Below are positions 43,470 through 52,817 of a DNA stretch of 60,593 nucleotides, piece after piece; positions within the stretch are counted from its first letter, which is position 1, and every line of letters begins with the position of its first letter. The notes under the pieces were generated by a model that was given only the letters and a program-made list of their open reading frames with translations, was not told the DNA's origin and did not search any database. Source of the DNA: Prolixibacteraceae bacterium (GTDB lineage Bacteria; Bacteroidota; Bacteroidia; Bacteroidales; Prolixibacteraceae); the NCBI GenBank assembly GCA_019459485.1, contig JAIBEZ010000111.1:1-60593 (forward strand), given 5' to 3'. The position numbers were made by a program, and so were the translations under genes.

Positions 43470-44414
43470 ATGTATATCTTATCCAATACTACAAATGCAT
43501 CCAATTTTGTTGCAGGGGTTGACAAGTCCTTTGTAATCATCATGGGCATATCCTTTGTCTTTCTGATCGGATTAACTTTTACGATGTTGTATTTCGTTTA
43601 CAAATACAACAAAAATAAAAATCCGGTCGCTACCCAAATAAAAGGAAGCACAAAGCTCGAAATCATCTGGACAGTAATTCCCACGATTCTGGTTTTGGTG
43701 ATGTTTTATTACGGATGGGCCGGATGGGCGCCAATGAGAAAAGCGCCGGATGATAGTTTCAACATCAAAGTTGTTGCCCGGATGTGGAACTTCACCTTCG
43801 AATACGAAAATGGAAAGAAGACCGACACTTTGTTTGTTCCGATGAACAAAGCAGTAAAATTGAACCTTCATTCACTGGATGTCATACATAGCTTGTATAT
43901 TCCTTCATTCAGGGTAAAAGAAGACGTAGTTCCTGGCAGCGAAAAAATGATTTGGTTTATCGCGCAGAGGGAAGGTCTTTACGATCTGTTTTGTACGGAA
44001 TACTGCGGGTTGAATCACTCCTACATGATCAACACAGTGAAAGTGATGCCCGATCAGCAGTTTCAGGCATGGTATGTTGATACCACCAAACGAGTTGAAG
44101 TCGCGCTGGATTCACCAACAGAAAACGGAAAACGGATCATGAAAAACATCGGCTGTTTTGCCTGTCATTCACTTGATGGATCGAAATTGGTCGGACCATC
44201 GTTCAAAGGCATCTACGGCGCGCAGCATACAGTAATTACCGGAAAAGATGAACGGGTGGTGACTGTTGATGACGAATACATCAAACGATCTATTTACGAC
44301 CCGAATGCTGATGTGGTGAAAGGATTCAACAAGGGATTGATGTTGCCATATCAAGGCCAGCTTACGGACGACGATATCGCACAGATTACAGAATACCTGA
44401 AAACCCTTAAATGA
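43470..44414 (+). CDS. ctaC: Cytochrome c oxidase subunit II with fused cytochrome c
   Basis: CuA subunit of a caa3 oxidase. 314 residues. Two helices (~20-42 and ~64-88) hold it in the membrane. CuA ligands are in V-I-H-S-L-Y-I-P-S-F and C-T-E-Y-C-G-L-N-H-S-Y-M. The last ~95 residues are a cytochrome c domain with C-F-A-C-H (~230-234) and a Met in G-L-M-L-P-Y-Q-G. Lies after ctaF, in an order D-E-F-C that differs from the common C-D-E-F. Overlaps ctaB by 4 bases. Confidence 0.96.
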   Translation: MYILSNTTNASNFVAGVDKSFVIIMGISFVFLIGLTFTMLYFVYKYNKNKNPVATQIKGSTKLEIIWTVIPTILVLVMFYYGWAGWAPMRKAPDDSFNIKVVARMWNFTFEYENGKKTDTLFVPMNKAVKLNLHSLDVIHSLYIPSFRVKEDVVPGSEKMIWFIAQREGLYDLFCTEYCGLNHSYMINTVKVMPDQQFQAWYVDTTKRVEVALDSPTENGKRIMKNIGCFACHSLDGSKLVGPSFKGIYGAQHTVITGKDERVVTVDDEYIKRSIYDPNADVVKGFNKGLMLPYQGQLTDDDIAQITEYLKTLK

Positions 44415-45295
44415 CAAAGAAAAATTTGATTTATTGGATAAAAATTATTTCGGAGCTGGGCAAAGTACGCATTTCTTTGCCCATTGCTTTGTCAGCCCTG
44501 GTTGGTTATACCATGAAAACAGGCTGGTTGGGCGGCGAAGTCTGGATGCTGATGTCAGGGGTATTTCTGATGTCGTGTGCTTCGGGAGCTATTAATCACA
44601 TTCAGGAATACAAAACGGATGCTTTGATGCCAAGAACCAAAAACAGACCCATCCCTTCAGGAAAAATAAGTCTGAAAGGTGCCATTTGGGTAGCCGTTTC
44701 GTTTTTTGCATACGGAGCATTTATTTTGCTTACCAGCTTTCCACCGATCGTCTTCTTTACCAGTTTCCTGACTTTACTGGCGTACAATGCAATTTACACA
44801 CCGCTTAAAAAAGTAACGGCCTTTGCAGTCGTTCCCGGTTCGCTGGTTGGTGCATTGCCTCCGTACATTGGTTGGTTTGCTGGCGGAGGGGCGCTCATCG
44901 ACGAACAAATCATCTGGGTGGCGCTGTTCTTTTTCATCGGTCAAATTCCACACTTCTGGTTACTGCTGCTCATGTTTGGCAAAGAATATACACTGGCAGG
45001 TTATCCTAGCCTCAATTCAGTATTTAACGACAACCAGATCAAACGGTTGAGTTACACATGGATTTTGGCTACAGTTGCAACAGCATTTGTTGTTGCATTG
45101 ACCGTTTTGCAGGGTTCAACAACCATGTTTTTCCTGCTCATTTATATCTTTTACCTTTTGTTTTCGCTTACCACAGGAATAATGGTAAAAAAAGATATTC
45201 CAGTCAGGGCATCCTTTCTGAAGCTCAATTTTCTTTACCTTTTGATGATGATCGTGCTGATCGTTGACAGTCTGTATTCAACTGTAAAATTGTGA
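44411..45295 (+). CDS. ctaB: Protoheme IX farnesyltransferase (heme o synthase)
   Basis: UbiA-family prenyltransferase making heme o, the precursor of heme a. 294 residues, about eight or nine helices. First substrate motif N-H-I-Q-E-Y-K-T-D-A-L-M-P-R-T-K-N-R-P, second region Y-N-A-I-Y-T-P-L-K-K. No ctaA (heme a synthase) is in the window, so whether the oxidase carries heme a or o cannot be decided here. Confidence 0.95.
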   Translation: MTKKNLIYWIKIISELGKVRISLPIALSALVGYTMKTGWLGGEVWMLMSGVFLMSCASGAINHIQEYKTDALMPRTKNRPIPSGKISLKGAIWVAVSFFAYGAFILLTSFPPIVFFTSFLTLLAYNAIYTPLKKVTAFAVVPGSLVGALPPYIGWFAGGGALIDEQIIWVALFFFIGQIPHFWLLLLMFGKEYTLAGYPSLNSVFNDNQIKRLSYTWILATVATAFVVALTVLQGSTTMFFLLIYIFYLLFSLTTGIMVKKDIPVRASFLKLNFLYLLMMIVLIVDSLYSTVKL

Positions 45296-45330
45296 TAATC
45301 GTTTGAACGAAAACCAAACAAATGCCCAAA

Positions 45331-45338
45331 TAAATTTG
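45331..45338 (+). promoter_or_regulatory. Possible -7 box of the DUF302-HMA pair
   Basis: TAAATTTG fits TAnnTTTG and lies 22 bases before the DUF302 gene. A GTTTG occurs further up at 45301 but the spacing (25 bases) is too long for a normal -33 box. Confidence 0.4.
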
Positions 45339-45359
45339 TTTTAAGTTCTCATAAAAATC

Positions 45360-45875
45360 ATGACCATGAAAAACTCACCACGTTCAAAGAAATCATCGTT
45401 TAAAGCTTCAACAATGTTTATAGGCGGACTTTTATCCGGAATAATTATTTCAGGATTGGTTGTCTATTTCTCGTTCTCGAAACTGATGTTCACCGTAAGT
45501 GAAAGCAAATACGATTTTAATCAAACTGCAGAAATCCTCACCGAATCAGTAAAAGAAAACAATTGGAACCTTTCTCATCAATACGACTTGCAACAAACAA
45601 TGGCCAAACATGGCCATGAAGTAAAACCGGTAAAGGTATTTTCAATTTGTAAGCCGGATATTGCAATTAGGGTGTTAGGTACAGATAACGACCGGCATAT
45701 TTCATCAATGATGCCTTGCCGTGTTGCGATTTACGAAAAAGCCGACGGAAAAACCTACATTGCACGAATGAATGCCGGTTTATTTTCAATTCTTCTGGGA
45801 GGTAATGCAACTGCTGTTATGGGTGATGCAGGTTCCGGAAGTGAAAACATACTGAAATCAGTTATAAAAGAATAA
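45360..45875 (+). CDS. DUF302 domain protein, membrane-anchored
   Basis: 171 residues. A membrane anchor (~19-42) precedes a DUF302 domain with the pattern S-K-Y-D-F-N-Q-T-A-E-I-L-T-E-S-V-K-E-N, then K-V-F-S-I-C-K-P-D and M-P-C-R-V-A-I-Y-E. DUF302 has no firm function. Two Cys in the domain and the neighbouring HMA lipoprotein suggest handling of metals in the periplasm. The second ATG (45366) is an equally good start. Confidence 0.88.
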   Translation: MTMKNSPRSKKSSFKASTMFIGGLLSGIIISGLVVYFSFSKLMFTVSESKYDFNQTAEILTESVKENNWNLSHQYDLQQTMAKHGHEVKPVKVFSICKPDIAIRVLGTDNDRHISSMMPCRVAIYEKADGKTYIARMNAGLFSILLGGNATAVMGDAGSGSENILKSVIKE

Positions 45876-45878
45876 ATT

Positions 45879-46178
45879 ATGCAAAAATTACTTTTCATTG
45901 CGGTCATTAGCATTGCTATTGCAGCATGCTCACCCAAACAAAAGCCTGCCGAAAAAGAAAAAGCTCCGGCAATGGTTGAAATGAACCTAAAAGTAGAAGG
46001 TATGACCTGCGACCATTGCGAAGCATCCATCGCCACAGGAGTCAATTTGCTCGCCGGAATCGACAGTATCAGCGCCAACCATGAAGATTCGACTGCGTTT
46101 GTGAGGTTCGATTCAACTAAAACCAATCTGAAAGAAATATCGGAAGCAATTGCTTTACGGGGATTTGAGGTAAAATAA
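45879..46178 (+). CDS. Heavy-metal-associated (HMA) domain lipoprotein
   Basis: 99 residues. Lipobox A-A-C (Cys17) followed by a Lys/Glu-rich linker and an HMA domain with G-M-T-C-D-H-C (~45-51), which binds Cu(I) or a similar soft metal ion. It lies 3 bases after the DUF302 gene and just after the oxidase genes, so a periplasmic copper donor or scavenger is likely (inference). Confidence 0.92.
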   Translation: MQKLLFIAVISIAIAACSPKQKPAEKEKAPAMVEMNLKVEGMTCDHCEASIATGVNLLAGIDSISANHEDSTAFVRFDSTKTNLKEISEAIALRGFEVK

Positions 46179-46180
46179 GG

Positions 46181-46217
46181 AAAAAGGCCGCCCCAAACTT
46201 AATTGAGACGGCCTTTC
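46181..46217. terminator. Bidirectional terminator
   Basis: AAAGGCCG (46183-46190) pairs with CGGCCTTT (46209-46216). A CAA/TTG pair extends the stem inside. A-rich on one side and T on the other. Lies between converging HMA lipoprotein and gltD. Confidence 0.88.
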
Positions 46218-46238
46218 ATATTTTAGAATTTTATAGAA

Positions 46239-47663
46239 TTATTCCGGACAAAGAAATTCATCCACATTTACAGCGGCAATTTTTCCGGCTTCAATGGCAC
46301 GAACCACGAGGCTTGCACCGGCTTCAATATCACCGCAGGCAAATACTTTTTCAATGGAAGTCTGCTTTTTTGCATTCACCTTCACATTGCCACGTTGGTC
46401 GTATTCAATACCCAGCTGATCAAGCAAACCATTGTGAACCGGTTGCGTGAAACCCATCGACAGCAACACCAGATCAAAATCCATCGTTTCAGAAGTTCCG
46501 GGAATCTCTGACATTACCCAGCGGCCGGATTCATCTTTGCCCCAATCTACTCCCACCAGTTCAACTTGTTTAAGCTGGCCATTCTCACCGATCAGCCTTT
46601 TGGTAGACAAACTCCAGCGCCGCTCGCAGCCTTCCATGTGAGAGCTTGAAGTGCGCAACGTAGCAGGCCAGTATGGCCATGGGTTGTTGTCAGCTCGTTT
46701 GGATGTTGGTTTTGGCAGAATTTCAATCTGTGTAACACTTCTCGCCTTTTGACGAATAGAAGTTCCTACACAATCGGAACCAGTGTCGCCACCTCCAATT
46801 ACCAAAACCCGTTTGTCTTTTGCAGTAATACTTATTTCTTCAGGAATAATTTCGCCGGCAATACGCTTATTCGACTGCATCAGAAATTCCATGGCATAAT
46901 AAACACCTTTCAGCTCACGACCTTCAACCGGTAAATCGCGGGCCTGCTCAGCGCCATTGGCCAAAACCACCGCATCAAACTTCGATAGCAATTCATCACG
47001 GGTGACGTCAACGCCAACCGAGACATTGGGTTTGAAAATGATTCCTTCGTCAAGAAAAATTGCCAAACGACGATCGATCACCGTCTTGCTTAGTTTGAAA
47101 TCAGGAATTCCGAAACGGAGCAAACCGCCAATGGCATTGTTTTTTTCAAAAACAGTCACTTCATGGCCTGCCTGATTCAACAAATCGGCAGCAGAAAGTC
47201 CTGCAGGTCCGGAGCCAACAACTGCAACTTTTTTGCCTGTACGCACTTCAGGAATACGTGGCTGCACAAATCCAAGGTTAAAAGCATGTTCAACTGTTGA
47301 TGCTTCGTTTTCGCGAATAGTTACGGCTTCGTCGTGAATTGCAAGTACACAGGCTTTTTCGCAGGGAGCAGGACATACGCGGCCTGTAAACTCCGGAAAA
47401 CTGTTACTCGAATGCAATACTTCGTAAGCGCCCTTCCAATCAGCTTTGTAAACCAAATCCTGCCATTCAGGAATTTTACTTCCGACAGGACACCCCCAGT
47501 GGCAGAACGGAACACCGCAATCCATGCAGCGTGCAGCCTGTTCTTTACGGTCTTTGTCGTCGAGCGTTTGCTCCACTTCGCCGTAGTCGTAAATTCTGTC
47601 GTTCAGCGGACGATAACCTGCTTCTTTTCGTCCTATTGTCATGAAACCTTTTGGATTTCCCAT
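46239..47663 (-). CDS. gltD: Glutamate synthase small subunit
   Basis: NADPH-dependent flavin subunit supplying electrons to GltB. 474 residues. N-terminal iron-sulfur motifs C-M-D-C-G-V-P-F-C and C-P-A-P-C-E-K-A-C, FAD-binding G-S-G-P-A-G (151-156 region) and NADPH-binding G-G-G-D-T-G-S-D. Located after gltB on the same strand, with 242 bases of repeat-rich sequence between them. Confidence 0.97.
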   Translation of the reverse strand: MGNPKGFMTIGRKEAGYRPLNDRIYDYGEVEQTLDDKDRKEQAARCMDCGVPFCHWGCPVGSKIPEWQDLVYKADWKGAYEVLHSSNSFPEFTGRVCPAPCEKACVLAIHDEAVTIRENEASTVEHAFNLGFVQPRIPEVRTGKKVAVVGSGPAGLSAADLLNQAGHEVTVFEKNNAIGGLLRFGIPDFKLSKTVIDRRLAIFLDEGIIFKPNVSVGVDVTRDELLSKFDAVVLANGAEQARDLPVEGRELKGVYYAMEFLMQSNKRIAGEIIPEEISITAKDKRVLVIGGGDTGSDCVGTSIRQKARSVTQIEILPKPTSKRADNNPWPYWPATLRTSSSHMEGCERRWSLSTKRLIGENGQLKQVELVGVDWGKDESGRWVMSEIPGTSETMDFDLVLLSMGFTQPVHNGLLDQLGIEYDQRGNVKVNAKKQTSIEKVFACGDIEAGASLVVRAIEAGKIAAVNVDEFLCPE

Positions 47664-47690
47664 GGTAATTTTATATTAATATATTGTTAT

Positions 47691-47905
47691 TGAACCCTTT
47701 CAGGGTTCATTTTGTCCCACTTATCTCTCCACCGGTTTCACCGGTGGTTATTCAAATTTAATCCCTACAGGATTTCTTCCAATACCCGTCAGCTGAAGCA
47801 GACGGCAAAGAATAGCGCTTCGAAAAAAAGTGCATTCTAATTTAGAACTAAAAACTGCAAATCACCGACACCAGCTTTCCCCCTTGGGGGAATAAGAAGG
47901 GGGTT
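47691..47905. repeat. Cluster of short hairpins between gltB and gltD
   Basis: TGAACCCT/AGGGTTCA (47691-47709) and CCACCGGT/ACCGGTGG (47729-47747) are both perfect 8-bp hairpins with the same TTC loop. AATCC/GGATT follows at 47760-47774, and a CCCCCTTGGGGG-type run lies at 47880-47901. These look like REP-like dispersed repeats and could attenuate transcription between gltB and gltD. Confidence 0.75.
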
Positions 47906-50900
47906 TTACTCCTGATGTGTCGGATTATCTTCGGTTAACTGAAGTTTTTTCTCCAACTCACGAAGTTTCACTTCTTCAAGCACCTTCTTATACTCAAACG
48001 GAATTACCTTGACAAATTTTGGAAGGTATTCGTCCCAGTTGGTCAGTATTTTTGCTGCCATTGTACTTTGAGTATATAACAGGTGCTTGTTAATCAGATC
48101 CTGCAATTCAACAATGTCTGCTTTGTCTTCAACCGGTCCAAGTTCAACCAATCCTTTGTTACAGAAATAGGCAAAATTACCTTCTTCGTCAAGCACATAA
48201 GCAATACCACCGCTCATTCCCGCGGCAAAGTTACGTCCGGTAGTTCCCAGAACAACCACACGGCCACCGGTCATGTATTCGCAGCAATGGTCGCCGCTTC
48301 CTTCAATAACAGTTTTGGCACCTGAATTACGTACACAGAATCGTTCGCCGGCTACTCCGCGAATAAATGCTTCTCCTGAAGTTGCACCATAAAAAGAAGT
48401 ATTTCCGACGATGATATTTTCTTCAGGATTAAAAGTTGTGCCAACCGGCGGAACAACAATAATACGGCCTCCTGACAAACCTTTTCCGATGTAATCGTTG
48501 CAATCGCCTTCCAAACGGAAACTCAATCCTTTCACCAGAAAAGCGCCGAAACTTTGCCCGGCTGTTCCGGTGAAATTAGCCATAATGGTATTGTTCGGCA
48601 ATCCGTCTTCGCCGTAACGACGTGAAATCTCACCTGATAACATGGCGCCGACTGTACGGTCAACATTGGTAATTGTATGCGACAGCCACACTTTCTCCTT
48701 GCTTTTAATAGCTTTATTGGCTTCACGGATCAGCGTATGGTCGATATGATCTTCAATCGATTTAATATTTGGAAATGTATTGTGAATGTCGTGATGTTTG
48801 GCTTCTTCAGGCATGTAAATGATCTTCGAGAAGTCCATCTTTTTCATTTTCCAGTTCAAAACATCTTTATTTTGTTCTAGCAGATCGGCACGTCCAACAA
48901 TCTCTTCGAAAGTTGTAAATCCAATTTCAGCGAGGTGTTCGCGAACTTCGGTGGCAATAAAACGGAAGAAATTAATGGCATATTCTGAACGACCGATAAA
49001 CCTTTTTCGAAGTGTTTCATCCTGCGTTGCAATACCTGCAGGGCAAGTATTCAGGTGACATTTCCTCATCATGATACAACCCAAAGTAATCAGGGCTGAT
49101 GTGGAAAAACCAAATTCTTCGCCGCCTAACATTCCCATAATCACCACGTCGCGGCCTGTTTTAAGTTGTCCGTCAACCTGTAATTTAACACGACCGCGAA
49201 GGTTGTTCATTACCAAAGTTTGCTGTGCTTCGGCAATACCCAACTCGGCTGGTAATCCGGCAAATTTGATTGAGCTGGCCGGACTTGCACCCGTACCGCC
49301 TTCACAACCAGCAATTATAATCACATCGGAGAATGCTTTGGCCACACCGGCAGCGATGGTCCCTACCCCATTTTCGGCAACCAGTTTTACTGAAACTTTT
49401 GCTCTCGGATTGGTAACTTTCAGGTCGTAAATCAACTGCGCCAAATCTTCAATCGAATAAATATCGTGGTGCGGCGGAGGTGAAATCAGGGTAATTCCGG
49501 GAGTAGAATTCCGGAGTTTGGCTATAATATTATTGACTTTAAATCCTGGCAACTGACCTCCCTCACCTGGTTTTGCTCCCTGTGCAATTTTAATCTGCAA
49601 CTCATCGGCATTGACCAGGTAATTGTTGGTAACCCCAAAACGACCGGATGCGACCTGTTTAATGGCGCTTCGTTTATTGGTACCAAAACGTTCAGCATCT
49701 TCGCCACCTTCTCCGGTGTTGCTTCGTCCGCCAACGCTATTCATCGCAACGGCCAGGGCTTCGTGGGCTTCCTTACTGATTGAACCGTATGACATCGCAC
49801 CGGTAACAAAACGTTTCATGATGCTTTCAACCGGCTCAACCAGCGAAATATCAATCGGATTCCGTTTGTATTTCAGGCAACCTCGAATAAAGGTAGGTTT
49901 GGCATTTTCGGAATCCACCAGTTTGGAGAATTCCTTGAATACGCTGTAATCGTTGGTGCGGGTAGCCCATTGCAGCAATCCAATTGTTTCCGGATTCCAT
50001 GCGTGATGTTCGCCGTATTTACGGTAATGATAGGTTCCTGCGCTTTCAAAATTATTATTGATCAGATGTTTCTTCTTTCCGTAAGCCTCCTTGTGGAATA
50101 AAAGTGACTCCTGACAAATTTCTTCAAATCCGATACCTCCAAATTTAGAAGCAGTTCCGGTAAAGTATTTATTGATAATATCATTGCTGATGCCAAGCGC
50201 TTCGAATAGCTGACCACCCTGATAACTGCGCAAAGTTGAAACACCCATTTTTGATAAAACTTTCAGCAAGCCTTTGTCAATCGACTTGATATAATTGTAT
50301 CGGGCTTCAGAATATTTCATTTTAATCTGTCCGCTTTTCACCAAATCGTCGATGGCAGCAAAAGCCAGATAGGGATTCACAGAACTGGCGCCATAGCCGA
50401 ACAACAATGCAAAATGCGCTATCTCACGTGCCTCTCCGGTCTCAACGATGATACCGATCTGCATCCTTTTCTGAGTTTGGATCAGATGATGGTGAACCGC
50501 TGCAACTGCAAGCAGTGATGGTATGGGCGCATATTCTGCAGAGACATTACGGTCGGACAGAATGATGAAATTTTTGTGATCGTCCACTGCTTTTTCAGCC
50601 TGTTTCAGCAAATCGTCAAACGCCTTTTGAAATCCTTCCACACCATTTTTTACCGGAAATACCATTGGGATGGTGGCGTGTGAGAATTGCTCGTGCTTCA
50701 GGTCTTTTATTTTTCCAAGATCTGTATTGGTAATGATCGGATCATCGAATTTTATCAACTTGCAATGTTCTGTCGATTCGTCCAGAATATTTGAATGCAG
50801 CGAACCAATGTAATTGGTCAGCGACATCACAAGGCCTTCGCGGATGGAATCGATTGGCGGATTGGTAACCTGGGCAAAAACCTGGCGGAAATAATCGAAG

Positions 50901-52432
50901 AAGCGATGTGGTTTTTCGGAAAAACAAGCCAGTGGCGTATCATTTCCCATCGAACTGGTAGGTTCTACTCCTGAAACTGCCATCGGTGTGATGATCATTT
51001 CCATGTCCTCTTTCGAATACCCAAATACTTTCGACAAGGTATTAAACTGATCGCCCAATGATGAAGAAACACGTTGTTTCACTTCAATATCGTCCATCAC
51101 CAAACGATTCTCTTTCAGCCAGTTTCCATATGGATTTCGGGAACTCAACTGCGCCTTTACTTCTTTGTCAGGAATAATAATCCCCAATTTTGTATCGACC
51201 AGCAGGATTTTACCCGGACGTAAACGACCTTTTTCTTTCACATCTTCAGCAGGGAAAGTTTGAACCCCTACTTCCGATCCCATCACGATTACATCGTTTT
51301 TTGTAATGATGTATCTTGAAGGGCGCAATCCGTTGCGGTCGAGGGTTCCGCCAATGTAACGGCCATCGGAAAATACCATAGAGGCCGGGCCATCCCATGG
51401 TTCCATGATGGTTGAATGGTATTCATAGAAAGCCTTCAGACTATCAGGAATCGGGTTTTTCGAATTGAAAGATTCCGGAATCATCATACACAAGGCATGA
51501 GGAATTGAACGTCCGGTCATGTGAAGGAATTCGAGTGTGTTATCGAACGAAGCAGAGTCTGATTTATTGGGCTCAATTACCGGAAACAGTTTTTTCAGGT
51601 CATCGCCAAAAATTTCAGATTTAAGCAATGCCTCACGTGCCTGCATCCACATGCGGTTACCCTTGATGGTATTGATCTCGCCGTTGTGGGCAATCATGCG
51701 GAATGGCTGGGCTAAATCCCAGGTAGGGAAAGTATTGGTACTGAATCGAGAATGAACCAGGGCGATGGCGCTGGTAAATTTCGGATGTGTCAAATCTTTG
51801 TAGTAATCCCTTAACTGACCCGGAGTCAACATTCCTTTATAAATAATGGTCTTTGAAGACAAACTGGGAATATAAAACCCACCTTTGAACTTCAGATTTG
51901 ATTCCCTTATTTCTTGTGCGGTCTGCTTGCGTGCAAGGTATAATTTCTGCTCCAGCACATCCTGTTCAAGATCGGCTTTTACAAATATTTGTCTGACATA
52001 AGGTTCCGCCAGTTTTGCAATTTCGCCAGGCGCGGAGCTGTCAACAGCCACATCGCGGTATTCGATCAGCTCAAGTCCTTCCTGTTTGATAAATTTGCTT
52101 AAAATTTCCTGACAGATACTGGCCTCCTCCTTATCCTGAGGAAGAAAAATCAAACCTGTTCCAAACTTGCCGGAAGCCGGAATATTCACCTTTAAAACTT
52201 CTTTGATGTATTGATCAGGTATTTGCATTAAAATCCCGGCACCGTCACCGGTTTTATTGTCAGAACCGGTAGCGCCGCGGTGATCCATATTTTCAAGAAC
52301 CTCTAATCCCCGTTCGATAATTTCATGCGATTTCTGACCCTTGATATGGGCAACAAAACCGATTCCGCAATTATCGTGCTCATTGGCCGGATCGTACAAC
52401 CCCTGCGCTTTTGGATATCCTATACTCATCAT
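47906..52432 (-). CDS. gltB: Glutamate synthase large subunit
   Basis: Makes two glutamates from glutamine and 2-oxoglutarate. 1508 residues, normal length. The mature N-terminus should be Cys22 (in H-D-N-C-G-I-G-F), the amidotransferase nucleophile, after removal of a propeptide. The FMN domain carries the 3Fe-4S cluster motif C-I-M-M-R-K-C-H-L-N-T-C-P-A-G, and the C-terminal GXGXG beta-helix domain is visible (G-G-R-V-V-V-L-G-T-T-G-R-N-F-A-A-G-M-S-G-G). First gene of the gltB-gltD pair. Confidence 0.97.
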   Translation of the reverse strand: MMSIGYPKAQGLYDPANEHDNCGIGFVAHIKGQKSHEIIERGLEVLENMDHRGATGSDNKTGDGAGILMQIPDQYIKEVLKVNIPASGKFGTGLIFLPQDKEEASICQEILSKFIKQEGLELIEYRDVAVDSSAPGEIAKLAEPYVRQIFVKADLEQDVLEQKLYLARKQTAQEIRESNLKFKGGFYIPSLSSKTIIYKGMLTPGQLRDYYKDLTHPKFTSAIALVHSRFSTNTFPTWDLAQPFRMIAHNGEINTIKGNRMWMQAREALLKSEIFGDDLKKLFPVIEPNKSDSASFDNTLEFLHMTGRSIPHALCMMIPESFNSKNPIPDSLKAFYEYHSTIMEPWDGPASMVFSDGRYIGGTLDRNGLRPSRYIITKNDVIVMGSEVGVQTFPAEDVKEKGRLRPGKILLVDTKLGIIIPDKEVKAQLSSRNPYGNWLKENRLVMDDIEVKQRVSSSLGDQFNTLSKVFGYSKEDMEMIITPMAVSGVEPTSSMGNDTPLACFSEKPHRFFDYFRQVFAQVTNPPIDSIREGLVMSLTNYIGSLHSNILDESTEHCKLIKFDDPIITNTDLGKIKDLKHEQFSHATIPMVFPVKNGVEGFQKAFDDLLKQAEKAVDDHKNFIILSDRNVSAEYAPIPSLLAVAAVHHHLIQTQKRMQIGIIVETGEAREIAHFALLFGYGASSVNPYLAFAAIDDLVKSGQIKMKYSEARYNYIKSIDKGLLKVLSKMGVSTLRSYQGGQLFEALGISNDIINKYFTGTASKFGGIGFEEICQESLLFHKEAYGKKKHLINNNFESAGTYHYRKYGEHHAWNPETIGLLQWATRTNDYSVFKEFSKLVDSENAKPTFIRGCLKYKRNPIDISLVEPVESIMKRFVTGAMSYGSISKEAHEALAVAMNSVGGRSNTGEGGEDAERFGTNKRSAIKQVASGRFGVTNNYLVNADELQIKIAQGAKPGEGGQLPGFKVNNIIAKLRNSTPGITLISPPPHHDIYSIEDLAQLIYDLKVTNPRAKVSVKLVAENGVGTIAAGVAKAFSDVIIIAGCEGGTGASPASSIKFAGLPAELGIAEAQQTLVMNNLRGRVKLQVDGQLKTGRDVVIMGMLGGEEFGFSTSALITLGCIMMRKCHLNTCPAGIATQDETLRKRFIGRSEYAINFFRFIATEVREHLAEIGFTTFEEIVGRADLLEQNKDVLNWKMKKMDFSKIIYMPEEAKHHDIHNTFPNIKSIEDHIDHTLIREANKAIKSKEKVWLSHTITNVDRTVGAMLSGEISRRYGEDGLPNNTIMANFTGTAGQSFGAFLVKGLSFRLEGDCNDYIGKGLSGGRIIVVPPVGTTFNPEENIIVGNTSFYGATSGEAFIRGVAGERFCVRNSGAKTVIEGSGDHCCEYMTGGRVVVLGTTGRNFAAGMSGGIAYVLDEEGNFAYFCNKGLVELGPVEDKADIVELQDLINKHLLYTQSTMAAKILTNWDEYLPKFVKVIPFEYKKVLEEVKLRELEKKLQLTEDNPTHQE

Positions 52433-52817
52433 CTTTATCTTTTAATATTTTGTTTTCACAAAAAGCTTACAGATTATCAGTTTTAAAATCATTCTGAACG
52501 AATCGACAGACAAATACTGAGAAATTATAAGCAAATGAATCCTTTTTCTTACGAACTGAAAGCGAAAGTAGTTATTTTTACAGAAAATTCAAATTCTGTA
52601 AAACCGATGAAAATGAGAAATTCAGTCATTGTGGAAATAAAAGCATTACACGAAACAGACAAAACACTAAATAACAGTGCATTAAAAATGAAATCCATAC
52701 ATTTTTTCTAATCCGGCAGAAATCAATAAATAACGATTAATTAACAAATACTGACAAACTGCTCGATTATAATTTAAACTGCTTACATGTTGATGAAACT
52801 CAGACAGGAATTAAACG
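52433..52817. other. Gene-free region upstream of gltB
   Basis: 385 bases between argH and gltB on the minus strand. TTTACAGAA (52577-52585) and TTCTGTAAA (52594-52602) make a perfect 9-bp hairpin with an 8-base loop, which could be an operator or a structure in the leader. The rest is AT-rich. No start-codon-led protein, tRNA or known RNA was recognised. Confidence 0.55.

Noticed and set aside
52577-52602. Possible riboswitch upstream of gltB
   Set aside because: Only a single 9-bp hairpin is visible and no conserved glutamine or other riboswitch core was recognised.
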